Shown piece after piece: positions 21,747 to 35,400 of a stretch of 64,000 nt of DNA. Positions within the stretch are counted from its first letter, which is position 1; each line of letters opens with the position of its first letter. The stretch spans positions 27,059,029 through 27,123,028 of the forward strand of contig OY978527.1 of assembly GCA_963854835.1 (NCBI GenBank), read 5' to 3'. This DNA is from Megamerina dolium (taxonomy: Eukaryota; Arthropoda; Insecta; Diptera; Megamerinidae). The notes beneath the pieces are model-generated. The model was not told the DNA's origin and did not search any database. It saw only the letters and a list, made by a program, of their open reading frames with translations. Both the position numbers and the translations under genes were made by a program.

Positions 21747-23170
21747 ATTATTATTATTATTATTATTATTATTATAATTAGGATTATGCTTATAACTAAC
21801 TTATAGGCTAACCTATAGGTTTATATGCTATAGCAGCGGGGCCTTAAGCATAACATTTCTCTAGTGGTTTAATATTATAGCTTTAAATTGTATAGAAAAG
21901 TTGGCAGGCTTTAAGGAATTTTAATAGGAGTTTGATTGATTTTAGGGATGGGTTGGAGAGTAGAGCTGTTGGGTTGTGGTTATTTAGGATTGTATTTCTT
22001 TGCTGTGAATAACATGGGCAATCTCTGAGGATGTGAGGAATTGTTATGGGAGATTGGTTGTCACAAATACATCTAGGTCGTTCAGTGTTCTTCATTAAGG
22101 GTCCGTGAGTCAGTTTAGTATGTCTTAGTCGAAGTCGTTCAAATTTAATTATGTCTAATCTATTAATTTCGTAAAGGTTTGCTGTCCAAAACTGTGTAAT
22201 GTTAATTTTCTCTGTGTTTAACTGTTTGTACCAGTCACTGGTTTGATTCCAGGTTAGGACTTGTTTTTGATAAGATCTGCTTTTAATATATTTTTTAATG
22301 TCATGATAACTACGATTTTCTGTGGTTTTGAGGGTTGTCAGCAAACTCGTTTCCTTCTATTTGGACATGGCCAAGGATCAAAGTAAGAAAATTTCCTGAT
22401 TTGCTCTTATTAGAATATCTCTTATTGAAGTTACGTAGTGTACTTTATTGTTGGGGTTTGCAACGGCATCGATAGCTGATAAGAAATCTGAACAGATTAC
22501 GTATTTTCCTTTACTGTTCTTAATGTTCTCTATGGCCTCAGTGATAGAAATCAAATCAGTCGTGTATATCGTTGAATAACAAGGAAGGGTAGAAATTTTA
22601 ATTACTCGATTTGAATGCGTTACACTGTACGTGCATTACCGTTCATTAGTGAACCGTCCCTATATAGGAAGGTATAGCCCTTGTGTCTATCTTTTAATTC
22701 CCGAAACTTTTGTTGAAACTGTAAGGGACTGGTGTTATTTTTAATGTAAGATCATGGTGAAGTGTTTATGCTCTCCGGCTTAAAGGCCCAAGGGGGAAAG
22801 CAACACTTAGTTTTTTTATACGGTTTGGTCCGTAAGTTCAAATCCGTGCATAAGGTAATTATTCTTTCTACTGTGGAGGTAATTTTTAGACTTTTGGCTC
22901 TTTTGGAAATATTTTTAACTATGTTATTTAAAGGATTGTCGTTAGAGTTAGTAATACACTTTATGAGCGTCGCTGTTATATAATCTCTTGGGTTTTCTAT
23001 AGTTAATGAATTTGCCTCAAAAAGGACGTTTGGAATAGATGTTGATCGCAAAGCACCCAGTGCAGTCCTCAAAGCAGTGTTCAAAGTGGTTTTTAGCTTG
23101 TTTATTTTAGAGATGACTAAGATCTTTACCAGTTTTACAAGAGACAAGGTACTGCAGTTGAATTTCGGAC
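21716..23170 (-). mobile_element. I-like LINE fragment with RNase H and (TAA)n tail
   Basis: The minus-strand frames read TALRTALGALRSTSIPNVLF (RT thumb region), an RNase H-like stretch with SDFLSAIDAVANPN, and the C-terminal region FERLRLRHTKLTHGPLM with zinc-binding C-C...PHILRDCPCY. Frames are broken near 22345 and 22750. A 65-base TTA/ATA repeat at 21716-21780 lies just beyond the 3' end; I-factor elements characteristically end in TAA repeats. Confidence 0.78.
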
Positions 23171-23188
23171 TGGATAGGCACTTATAAA

Positions 23189-23550
23189 TAAAAAAAAATA
23201 AATATGTGGCACTTGAAGCCCCAAAGGGCTCATTGGCCGAGCTTCTCTTCCATTACTGTTGTGCGTCTTAAATTTTGGACAGTATTAGAATGGACCTACT
23301 TATTTTAGCCGGTTCCGAACGGCAGAACACTTGTGACATCACTTTTTCTGAGCTTTGTCACAGAGTTCTTTTTAGAAGCTTTTTCATGGCAAGTTGTTAC
23401 TGTCGGAAGAACTGCCAATTGCTTGCCGACAGGTGGGTACCGTTCGAAAGAAAAATCTTATCGATATTAAATTTGTTATGCATCAGCCGGGTATTGAACC
23501 ACGACCTACAGATCAGAAGACGAACACACTAACCACTGAGCTACGGCACT
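23189..23550 (-). mobile_element. tRNA-derived SINE, near full length
   Basis: This is the inverse copy: AATATGTGGCACTTGAAGCC at the left and the A box complement CCACTGAGCTACGGCAC at the right (23534-23549). It is very similar to the copy at 12961-13334. It sits at the 5' edge of the I-like fragment. Confidence 0.88.
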
Positions 23551-23563
23551 TGCTAATGTTTAA

Positions 23564-23773
23564 TTGTTTGTTTACTGCTATGCAATGTGGGCCTTCCGTC
23601 AAGTAATGGAAGATCACCGCCATCATTTATTTGGGTGTTCTGGTAATACATTAGCGGAATTGTTCTTAGTATCGCTCTTCAGAGACGTGGAGGAGCGTTC
23701 CCTTTATAGTGTTGCTTCACAACAGGATAAAACACATCGCAGTATACTCACTACTGAGAGTCGAAAATAAAAA
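23564..23773 (+). CDS. Orphan ORF of unknown origin
   Basis: About 68 codons open after a TAA at 23561-23563. They include FRQVMEDHRHHLFGCSGNTL, AELFLVSLFRDVEERSLYSV and ASQQDK, ending at a TAA followed at once by AATAAA-type sequence (23764-23777). The base composition is clearly less AT-rich than the surroundings. A branch-point-like TGCTAAT and a T-rich tract precede an AG at 23604, so it could be a 3'-terminal exon starting at 23605. I do not recognise the protein; a LINE remnant is possible. Confidence 0.35.
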
Positions 23774-23779
23774 TAAATG

Positions 23780-26700
23780 TATATGCAATTTTTATTTTTT
23801 TCTTGAATATTTTTTTTTTATTTATTTTTTTATTTTATTTATTTTTTTATTTTTTTTATTTTCATTTTCAGGTTATTTAAGAAAGAGCAAAAGATTGTAG
23901 AACAAAACTAATACATAAAATACAAATACATAATAATTATACATTTATATAATTCATATATATATATAGTAAAATTGTTAATAATTCATATATAATATAT
24001 ATACTTTTAGTTTGCATATTTGCTTTTTGTTCTCTCGCATTATTATATATGTATACATCACCTTTTTGTATATGCATGTGTATATGTGTGTGTGTGAATG
24101 TGAGTTCTTTTTTACTTTTCTATGCTATGTAAATTTATTATTGTTATTATTATTATTATATTTATCTTTTTTTCATAGTTATGCTTTCGTTTCCATTTAT
24201 TTTGTTGCACTCTCTGATTATTTCAGTGTAAGGATAGTGTAAGTTATAATTGCATATACTTGTAATTCAGTACTTTCGTACTTTGTTTCATTTCAATTAA
24301 AAAAAAATAAAATTGCATTATAATAAAATGTCATATAATAATCATAATACATAAAATAGTAAATAGTACTAGCAGTAGTAGTCGTAGATGCCGCTGTTGT
24401 TCTTTGTGTGTGTGTGCGTGCATGGTAATCATTACATAATGTCCAATATGTAATTGTATGTATTTAGATGAATTCAGAAAAATAAAACTCATACTACAAG
24501 TGATTACATTAATACACATACATATATATTGTAATGAAGTTAATTAATTAACGCTTTGATCTACACACAAAACTTAGATTAACTATAATAAATAATAGGG
24601 TAGTAGTAATAATAATGGTGAAGTAATCATTAATAATGTTTGCTGGATAATGGCATTTTTCTTTTTCTTTCTTTTTTTTTTTTTTTTTTGTTACACATAC
24701 ACAAATACATATCAATACTAAGATACAATACTAATATGGTATATTCGTATGCATCAATGCTTATATGTGTAGTATATGAAGTGACACAGTAATCAAGTAA
24801 TTAAGTAATATATTTTTGCATGTAAGTAATTTTAATTATTAATAATTGAAATAGAATAATTCAATTGAGTGTTAATATAAAGTAATATAATAGTATGGAA
24901 TTAATATGAATCAATATTTTTGAGAGTATTTTCTATGTTGAACTACTACACATTTAGTACGATAATATAATATAATATAATTGAATGTAATTAGAGTAAA
25001 TTAATTAATTATAATTAATTGGTGATTTTCATTAGATTATTAAATGCAATAAATATGAATACATAGCAATACAATCAATGTAATATAAATAAAATCATAA
25101 TTAAAATGCTATCTAATTTCTGCTGTCTACATTTTCTATAAAAATTCATTCAATATTTGGCTGTTGTATTTTATTATTTTTTTTTTTTTTATATTTTACA
25201 CTTCATTCATTATACTAGTTTTTTTGGTATTATTAATGAGAAATCCTTTCTATACTGTTGCAAATATTCAGCTAAGAAAATGTACTCTTCAATTTCTTGG
25301 CATAATTTTTTTTTTAAATAAGTGGCTTATAATTTTCTCCATTTTGATATAATAAAACATGAAATAATTTTGATGTTATTTTTGCATTTTCAATTACTGT
25401 CCTATAGTAAAATTTCATGAACAATATATTTCGAAAATATACTATTCATTCCATTATCGAATAGCCGCTATTATGGATAATAGCATAAAATATCTATATA
25501 AATACGTGCTATATATTGTACATATATGTTATAGCCACTGAACACATGCGTAAATCACTTAAGTTGTAATAATAACAAAAATATTTCATGCTTAATTAAT
25601 CGTCGTGGTTCGTTTCGTTACCTCTGGAAATATCGATATACAAATGAGACAAGAGACAAATGAAATAAACAAGGACACAACCTTGGTAGTGTAGTATTGT
25701 TGTGCGTGAATAATTCATAAAGTATTGATAGGAAACTGCTATTATCAACCGACTCTGAATTGCAGAACTCTTGTAACTCTTTTATTTTTTTTTTTGTCTG
25801 AAATTTTTACTGTCAGTAAAATTGTCAATTCCATGTTGATCAGTGAGCATCATTTGAAAGAATCTATTAATTAAAAATTATTTTAAAAAGTTAGCCTCCC
25901 CAACGGCCTGTTTAGGCTTTTCGGTATGACCTAAAACATGGTCATAAATTCACGATAGATTACATTTTCTCACTATGCGAATGCCCAAAACGGGACTTCA
26001 ATCAATCAACCCTCACCTATTTTTCAATTATGAAAGTACTTTCGACAGCTGAATATGGAATTACTTATAGCCAACAATATGTGAGTTTCGTATTTCTACA
26101 AAAAACTTTAGTGAATAATATAAGTAAAATAGAGTGTTTATAATCAATTTCATCCCATTTCATATATATAAGACATACCTAATACACTTCTCTTACATTT
26201 TCTATACTCTAACTACACATTGGTAATTTCGATCATACACCATATATTCATTCGTAATTCACTTCAACATAGCCACCTCATTTTTAGATGAATATATCAT
26301 GCGGAATGAAATTATCTTAAACACTACGAGAATTATTGTATTGATTGTTTTCAATCGAAAACAATCGCATACTTGAAGCAATTATTCTACTAAAATCAAT
26401 TTCACTTAAGCGAATAGAAATAAACTTATTGGGGTGCCAAAATAATTATTTTAAGGATTTCGTTCTCGATTTTATTGGTTTTTCTGCCATATACACTGGA
26501 TGGTGACTTCCACTGTTGTAATATTTATCTTTTAGACTCATACTTTTTTCTTTTCACTTTCAATTTTTTCATATCGTAAACATATTGATATTATATTGAT
26601 TTTATTATTTTATTTTGTTTTTGTTTTTTTTTTTTTATAATATTTATTTGAAATATATTGTTGTTTTTGTTATTTTCAATCTATAATAATTCACATTTAA

Positions 26701-28150
26701 TATTTGCGCGTAAAAATTCAATATCCAAAAAAAAAAAAAATAAACGAATATACATACATACAAATATCAAGTAAAATAAAACAAAAAATTATACATTCAA
26801 TAGTACTTAATTCATATATGTATGTATGACCTAATTATTTATTTTTTTTTATGATGTATAGGTATAGTATACACTTTTTTGTGTGTAAATTTTCTTAACT
26901 TTCATCTTCTGCAGATTTTTGCTTCTTTAGCAATATTCTTTAATATTAAACACTTACTTATCTAATATCTTAAAAATTTTGGAAGCTGATTTTTATTTTT
27001 TTATTCCGTTTTTCTTCAATCAATCGAATCGTTTGGTTTTCTTCTTATTTTTGTCTTGGGATATTTTTGCACATTTTATTTTATTATTTTATTTTTTATT
27101 TATTTTTTATTTCCTGTTTATTTAATTGTTCAATCAACACACACAGATGTACTATTTTATGGATCGTATATTTTTATGAGTTTTTTGTTATTATATTTTC
27201 GTACAAATACATTATTTTCATCAGTTTGTCATCACCACGTCAATGTAAACTCTTGTAGCATATGCAATGTTTTTTTGTAAGTATGAATATGTATTTTCAA
27301 TTTACGATATTACACTAAATGCATTTTTAAAAAATTTACTTTTATTTGTAAGTAGATATTCTATTATATGTTATGTATACAATATATATACTAAATGTGG
27401 ATACTCGTAAGTATATAGGTATATTCTGTTGCTGAATTGGAGGGGGCGGGGACAGTTAGTTTCATATGTAAAATTTAATTTTTTTAAATTTGTTGTGTTT
27501 TTCTATTTCTAATCTATGTCATTATGTTGTGTCTCAATAGAAATGATGCGAAAAATAAACCAAACGAAAAATATGAATATCATTGAAAAATTGTTTAGTA
27601 GCATAAATTTGTGTGAAAATACTTTCGAATTGTTTTGCATTCATATTCTATGTGAAATATTTGTTTTGTATGTATTTTCTTTTGCTATAAAAATATTTTC
27701 CATTAAATGTTGCTTCTCTTCTAAAGCTATAGCAAAGAATGGAACAAAAAAAAACAACAACAACATTTTATGCGCCATAAAATATGCTGCATTAATTTTC
27801 TGTAATTTTGCTTGTTCTCTGTGATTATGCATGCATTAATTTACTAGTTTAAGCTTTGTGTATTTTTCTAGATTTTAGTTATATTATAATCACAACTTTA
27901 TTTTGGTTCTGTAAGTGTAAATGTTCATGCAATGAAGAAAATGTTCTCTACTTCAAATACAACAACTTTTCAATGATATTCACATTTTTGCTGTACAATA
28001 AAATGCATACATATAAATCTATTTATATCTGTAAAAGTAAACCATCGATAAATTTCTCTCTCCCACACACACTCTCACTCATTCTCTGCATAATACCGCT
28101 CAGGTGTATATACTTATCATAAAATTATTTGATATACCTTGTTTTGAATA
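23780..28150. other. AT-rich intergenic stretch
   Basis: Apart from one old SINE fragment, this contains poly-T, TAT and short microsatellite sequence. No exon-like ORF or transposon end was recognised. Part may belong to the fne 3'UTR or be plain intergenic DNA. Confidence 0.6.
25692..25845 (-). mobile_element. Decayed SINE fragment
   Basis: The order TTGTGCG, AATTGCAGAACTCTTGTAAC, then TTACTGTCAGTAAAATTGTC follows the inverse SINE body (GTTGTGCGTC, GGCAGAACACTTGTGACATC, TTACTGTCGGAAGAATTGCC) with many changes. Confidence 0.5.
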
Positions 28151-28151
28151 G

Positions 28152-28290
<139 letters not shown>

Positions 28291-28784
28291 ATGTAATGTA
28301 TTCCTTCATGCAATGATGTGATCAATTTTCTTGACGAGTCTCACAATATCTTCTCTCATGTTTCATAACTACTCGCCAGCGACTAATAACAATATTGCAA
28401 TACAAATTTTGAACACCGTTTGGCAATTTGTTGCATTTCATATAAATTTACCAATTTTATTTTTAGTATCTATACAGCGATTGGCTACATGTTATTGAAA
28501 CGTAGTTCTTCTTCATTATTAATGATGTAAGAAATCTGTGTTTTATCGAAATGATAAATTTAAATAGATAAATTTGAATCCAGATCAGAAGAGTTCCTAT
28601 ATTGCATTAGACCAAAAATCCTGCCTGCTTAAAAATAGCCTAAAAGAGAGCCCTGCAAATATTCAAACAATGCTATCTGATTCTCAAGAATTCAAAAATC
28701 ATTTCATTTTTCGATGATAGCTTTTACCAAAATATATTTAAATTCATTTAATTCACACGGTGTTATACAATTGAAGCACCGATT

Positions 28785-29600
28785 CAGTATTGCATATGCA
28801 TAACAATTATAACCTACTGCTTAATGTTGCATTCTTCTAAGGGTCTAGTAAGCAAGTAATTTTTGCAAAATTGCAAAAAAAAAAGAAAATATTTCCAAAC
28901 AAATTTTTAAAAAGTGTTCTCTCCTACACTATTAGTGAATAAATATGTCAGCTGTTTGATGTAAATATCATAATAATATTGCATATGCATAGCAAATATA
29001 ACAAATATGTGTTTAGTGTTGCATATTTCCAAGCGCATGCTAAATGCAAATCTGTATATTTTGTTGTTGTGGTGGCGATTTCAACATATGTCTCGCAAAA
29101 TTGCGAAATAGCAAATATTTCCAAGCAATTGCTAGCTAGTTTTCTAATGTTAACTTTACAAAACCAATAGTTTTTTTTACTTTGGTTAACATTTTGTTGC
29201 ATGGCTGCAACATATTGTATATGCATAACAAATATTTCTACATTTTGCTACTGAGATTGCAAACTTTCCACAAATATTTTGCATATATGATACGTTGTCA
29301 TTTGGAAGATAATATTCACATTTAATTTTAGCATGGTCTAGCGAAATTGAAGAAAGCAAATATTTTCAATGAATTTTAAGCAATTTTCTTTTAACATTTA
29401 CTTGGCACTATATACTATATACATACTTTCAAGCGCAGAGTATCTAAATGTAGATTTGTACATATTGCTGTTAAGTTTACAAAAATTTTTTACATGTGCT
29501 GTTTTGCAATGCAATGGGCTCCACCATTTTTTGTTGACGTTTGTATGTTCTATGTCAGTTTTTAGAGTGTCAAATACGTATTGCATATGCATAACTAATG
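28785..29600. repeat. Diverged tandem repeat array
   Basis: The core TTGCATATGCATAACAAATA recurs at about 28791, 28979, 29212 and 29578. Between cores TTGCATATTTCCAAGCGCA-, TAAATG-AAATCTGTA- and GCAAATATTTCCAAGCAATT-like blocks recur in the same order. Spacing is roughly 190-230 bases, with a double interval last. No coding potential. Confidence 0.6.
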
Positions 29601-29879
29601 TGAGTTATCGTTTTTTGACCGGTAGATCCATACATTTGATTATGATTGCTTTGCAATAGTAGGTACTCTTTTGCAATGCCATATACACCGGATCTTGAAC
29701 TCTCTTCATCTTGGTTATATTTTCTAAGTATTTCAACAAGAGGTGTAACTTTAAATGTCCCATTATTTTTTTTTCAAGTGTCAACAACAGCTGCCATTCT
29801 TTGACATTTGACAAAACAAACCTAGAGATTTTCAAATTTCAGAGATTATCGATACACGCTGGCACAACTCATTGAAATA

Positions 29880-30260
29880 ATGGAAAAAAAAACTACAAAA
29901 ACAAAAACAATAAAATAATTCTGAGTGATGAGGCTCAATTTCGTCTGTCTGAGTACGTGAATAAGCAAAACTGTCACATCGGGGCTCCGAAAATCGAAGT
30001 GAAATGGTCGAGCAAAATCTTCATCGACAACGAGTGACAGCTTGGTGCGACCGTAAAAAGATGCTGGTGCGACCGATTCAGTGAATGGATGACCGACTGA
30101 CTTTTAATGGTCAGAAATTGATGCTATAGATGTGGACGACATTTATTTTCAACTAACGGCGCCACCTATCATACAGCATGTGCAACAATGACTCTGTTGA
30201 GTAAAAAATTTCATGAATCATGAATTTCTGAATCAGTTCGGTCTTGTGAACTTTCAGGCC
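29880..30260 (+). pseudogene. Tc1/mariner-superfamily transposase relic
   Basis: The frame reads IILSDEAQFRLSEYVNKQN (first catalytic Asp block), then with stops and frameshifts DVDDIYFQ and TYHTACATMTLL (second block). It is the same family as the copy at 63060-64000. Internally deleted. Confidence 0.7.
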
Positions 30261-31589
30261 GTTCGTTGTCTTCCAAATCCTCACAATATATTTAAATCTT
30301 CTATACTAAACGAAACTCTTTCCTTATTTATCACCCTAAACAAGATATAGTAAATAATAATAAATAACCGATTTCGTTAGATATTAATCGTTATATATTA
30401 TAAATGTTTATTACCTTTTTGTTCCATGTTTATGTTTACTTTTACGCCATACGTCTTTAGCAGGCCTAGTCATCAAATTTGCAAGTATTTCGAAATAATG
30501 TGCTTCTGATATTCCAAGCATTTAAAATACAGACCTTACTGAGTTCAGATTATGTGGGCAAAATCAAGCAGAATCAGTTAATCTCAGTGTAAATGTTCGC
30601 ATGCCTTATCAGTGTAGTGTGTTTCAGTCAAAAATCAAGGCAATCGACACTGCACTAGTTTCGATCAAGCAAAATAATATCCATGATAGAGAAAACCCTC
30701 AACTCGTTCTTCTTGAATCAGTTGAGGCTAACAGAATAGAGCAACATTATTTTGTGCTTGATCTCCAGACACAGCGTTGAAAAATGAAGCTGTAGAGCAT
30801 ATAATCTCACTAGACACGTTACAAAGCCATTGCCAAGTAAAGAAAATAGATAATTACGAATCACAATAGCCACATCCAAATTTAAACTGAAAGAAATCAT
30901 TTTTACCGTCATCCGCAAAAAACGGACAAAAAACAGCGAAATTATAGTGGCGTTAAAAAACATACCCAGAATGTACTAACTTTAAAAAAAAATACCTCTC
31001 TTCTGTTGTAAAAGTGGTCACTGGTAATTGACACATTGACCTTCACACTATTAAGAAGCTTGCTTGGCTCTAAATTCTCACATACTTTCTATACACGTAC
31101 CCTTTATAATGCAAAACAAGAAAACAAAGGACCTCACTTTCACAATAGGCAATGTCTTGAAATTCGTTAATAAATCTAGTTGGTTTGACGAAGTAGCGGA
31201 GCACCGAACATCCGCGTGGCATCACAATATTCATCCCGTTAGCCTTGGAAAACCACAATAATCTAAACTAATTTAGCTATCTTAAAAAGTAGCGGTGTTA
31301 TGAATTAGAACTGTATTGCTTCAGCAAAACTGCTCAAAAGTTTTTACGATTTCAATTATTCTTATTTTTTTCAAGGATGGGAAATAGGTATTTCTGTTAA
31401 ATATAGATGGTAGCATGTTGTTTTCCTTTCATCACCAAATGAAGTTTAGAAAAATAGAAAATAGTCACATTTGAACCACTTGGAACAAACTCTTTATAGA
31501 TAATTCGTTTGGAATCTTGAAAAGAAATAAGTATTGTTTTGATTTTTGACTTCTTTGAAAGACATTTTTTGGAATTTCCTTAGACTTCC

Positions 31590-31700
31590 GTCTAGTAGCC
31601 GCCATTCAGTACGTTGACACTTATGGTACTTTCTGTTTCATATTGGAAACACTATGTCTCATCACTAGTCACAATCGATTTTATGACATTTTCGTCACTT
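31590..31700 (-). pseudogene. Mariner transposase relic
   Basis: On the minus strand IVTSDET then CFQYETES matches the mariner D1 block (TGDETW-FQYDPETK), with the tryptophan codon now a stop. Only this motif is recognisable. Confidence 0.45.
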
Positions 31701-32146
31701 CGAGTGAGTTTATTGATTTTCGTTGCTACTGCACGAAATGTCATGAAATTTTGACAGAATATTAAGTAAGGTTCACAATACATAAACCATTAAAAAACTA
31801 ATAGATGAAAGTACTTCCAAGCCCATTGTGATACCACGAATATCAACTTATGAAAATAATTACAATAAGATGTAGTGAGACGCTGAATTCTATTGATACT
31901 TGAACCTATATTTTTGTGCTTCGTAGTCAATTATTTTTTAAAATTATGTATGTGTAATTTGTTGTGGTGTGCTGAAGTATTTTGTAAGCTCTTCATTTTT
32001 ACAAGTTTTCATTCTCATTTGTATTTGCCATATTTAATGATATCTTTCTTTCTTTTCTACTTAAGTTTCTATGAAATCCTCAACCTCCAAAAATATTGCC
32101 ATCATTTCAATTTGATATTGTTATTTTCCATATTATTTTTATACTA

Positions 32147-32428
32147 GCAGTGTTCACACCGAGCTCGTTGCTCTGTTACATTTACTCGTTAATATTTGAC
32201 GTTCATTTCGTTTTTGTGAAATTACCAAATTACCGAATTAACGAGTAACAAAGTATCGAGGTGGCATCGGAGATATGTAATTATTTCGTTACTCATTAAT
32301 ACACCAGCAGATGTCATTTACAAAACTAACGACATTAAGCAAGAAATTCCTTCTGTCAGTTGAACATTATACCGTACTGCTTTACAACTAACGAATTAAC
32401 AAACTAACAAGATCGGTCTGAATACTGC
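32147..32428. mobile_element. Candidate MITE (282 bp)
   Basis: The ends are imperfect inverted repeats: GCAGTGTTCACACCGA on the left and, on the opposite strand, GCAGTATTCAGACCGA on the right (14 of 16 matching), with weaker pairing continuing for about 16 more bases. The interior is full of inverted CGTTAAT/ATTAACG motifs and has no ORF. No convincing target duplication was found, so superfamily is open. Confidence 0.5.
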
Positions 32429-32449
32429 AATTGTTATATAATCTTTATA

Positions 32450-35400
32450 CCATATATGTATGTATTATTCATATGTATTTAAAAAAAAAATTATTATACA
32501 TAGAAATAGTGGTATTTTTTATGGCTTTCGTTTTTTCAATACCATTAGCCGTTAATAGTTTTTAAAAAATTGTTTCTCACAGATTTTATTTTACTAAATT
32601 TTTCTATAAATTTTTGCTTTGTTTTGTTTTGTTTTAATTATAAATAGTATTAAAAGTTGGTGTTGTTTGGATTAGCCCATCATTTCATGAAAATTATTAT
32701 GAATATTATATTTATTAGATATAATAAATTTTATTTAAATTTGTATACATTTTTGTTGTTGTGGTTTTCCTTTAATTAAATTAATATATATATAAATATG
32801 TATTTATGTGTATATAATAAATATAATTTTTTGTTTTCTTTGCGTACGTTGTTTATTGATGAACAACATTGATTTATTTTGTTCTACTACATATGTATAT
32901 TTGATTGATGTTTATTTTTTATATATATTTTTTTTATTTCACTTTAAAAGAAAAAGAATTTAGCGGAATAGTAATAAAGGAATACTTGGAACTATAAAAC
33001 AAAATGCACTATTAGTATTATAAAATTGCTTAGAACCATAAATGGTAGTTAACTTTGTCAGGAGGGCCTACGAGAATAACGAATTCCTATAATATATGCA
33101 GAATGATAGATTATGTTCTTGAAGCTTTTCATAATGTTAATATTTTATTGTTAATGTTTGCTGACAAACTAATGAAAGTATTGTTTGTGTTGAGAATTGA
33201 GTGACTCAGAGTAAAAGAGAGTCACTCAGCACGAAATGAACCTGCAGCACAACAATAATATTGCTTGAGCAGAGCCGTAGATATACATTTCAGCAAAATT
33301 TGAACATTGAATATGCATAGCATCAATAAGAGTATTTGATATTTGGCCTACCGTAACAAACAGTGTTGAATATTGGTATTTTCTAAAGGCATGAAATATG
33401 TGACCAACTAATTGTGAATAAAATTATGACATTAATTACAGTGCTACATCAACTATTTGATTTGATCACTACACTACTAACATATTCTATTGGTCCTGTA
33501 CAAGAAATATCGATAACCGAATAAAGATAAGAGGATGAATTTACAATAAATCATTGGTCTCTCGGTCTTCATCTTATTTGATAATAGCAAGACAGTACTT
33601 GTGACTATTCGATAATAATAAGCCAGTATTTGTTGCCAGTATTCAGTATTCGAGAGCATGGCAGAGTATTAGAAAATTAGCAGCTACCTGGATCAAATGG
33701 TCGATAAAAAAAGGTAAGATAATATGCATTCGATCATAGTGGCCTCTCCAGTACCTTCCATATACTCGACCACAAGTATTCGTGCTCATTTGGTATGGTT
33801 GACTTCAAGCTAACGAAGACAATAATGTCTTCTTGAAGTAATCTATTGGATCATACACAAAGATTATCGAACATATGAAAAGGCATATAGTCGTGCAGCA
33901 TACTAAATGCTTTCTATAGTATTACAAAATGACAGCTCCAGCTCATGCCCTGAACTATATATAATTAAAAGAGAGGAAATATACACATATCGTAGAAACA
34001 ATATTGAATATTGTTCCTTCCGAAAACCATGAAAAATGTGACCAAATGAAGTTGAATAAATGAAATTTTTATATAAATATTACAAAATCGAAATGTTAGC
34101 TAATTAAAAAATAAAACCAACCAACTTTAAAAAACGCCTATACTGAATAGATGAGAATTATTTGTTGTCATACTTATGCCGATGCTTGAAAGCTATTAAT
34201 TCGAAATTCATTTGAAATAACAACGCCACAATGGTAATTGCTGTTTGAACGAGCAACAGTTTTATTGAAGTATTTATTTGTTTTGGTTTTGTTTCCGTTT
34301 TTTTATTTTTTTGTGAATTATCTGAAATTTTTAAAAGTATTTCAATTTAATTTAAATTGTAATTGTAATTATGTTTAAAGTAAAGCCAAAGGTTAAAACG
34401 ACAATTTATCTAAGAAGAATTTCTATCATTTTTTCACATTTGCGGTTACATAAAATTCAAACAATTATTATTATAATTATGTATAAATACAAAAATGTAA
34501 TTGTTGTAAATACTATTTTACATTTTATTTAATTTAAAATTATGCCTACATATTACAATTGCGGAGATACCAGAAGTATTCTTATTGCATCAAACCTTCA
34601 ATGTTTTCTAGTTTTCTAGCTTTCGCATTTCGAAATTGCCCTAATTGACAATTTCTGCAATTAATTTTACAATAATAATATGTATGTACAATTTAACAAA
34701 TTTCTGAAATAACTCATTAATCAAAACAATAGCATATACTATATTATTAACCTCAATTGATTCAGAAATTCATGGAATTATGGAATTATTATTAATTTGG
34801 CATAGAACAATTTTTGTACATCATTAGTTGAATTGATTTGATATTTCAAGCAAGTATATTCGGAAATGCACAGCACAGCAAAACGAACACTTTTCTTAGG
34901 ATTTTTGGGATGCTATACAATTGCGTTCTTAGATTTTTTTTTACTGTACAAACAGGTTAGAAGTCATTGGAACTTTTCAACGAAAAACACAACAATTTTC
35001 AATGTTTTGTAATACCACACAAATCGTTAAAAATCTAAGTACATGTTTATAATTAGCATTCATAAATTGTTAAACAGTTCTAGTAGACGTATTGCATTAT
35101 GAAAACTATAATTAACAAGTACAATTTTGTAATTACAATAATAAGACAATAATTATATGAATATTTATGTAACTATGCGCGCCATTTTCATTTCTTATTT
35201 ATCGAATAAATTTATTCAAATATATATGTATATATAAATTTATGTAAAAAAAACACACACAAAACATTAATTATAACACATTGAATAAATATTATTGAAT
35301 TATACATAAATTAGATAAGTATTTATTATAATAAACTTTGAATATTTATATAAATAGATTTAGCAGAGAGCAGAACAAAATATTTTACTCAATTCGATCG

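Noticed and set aside
31064..31261. Plus-strand ORF of 65 codons and its minus-strand shadow
   Set aside because: No domain, splice context or codon bias seen.
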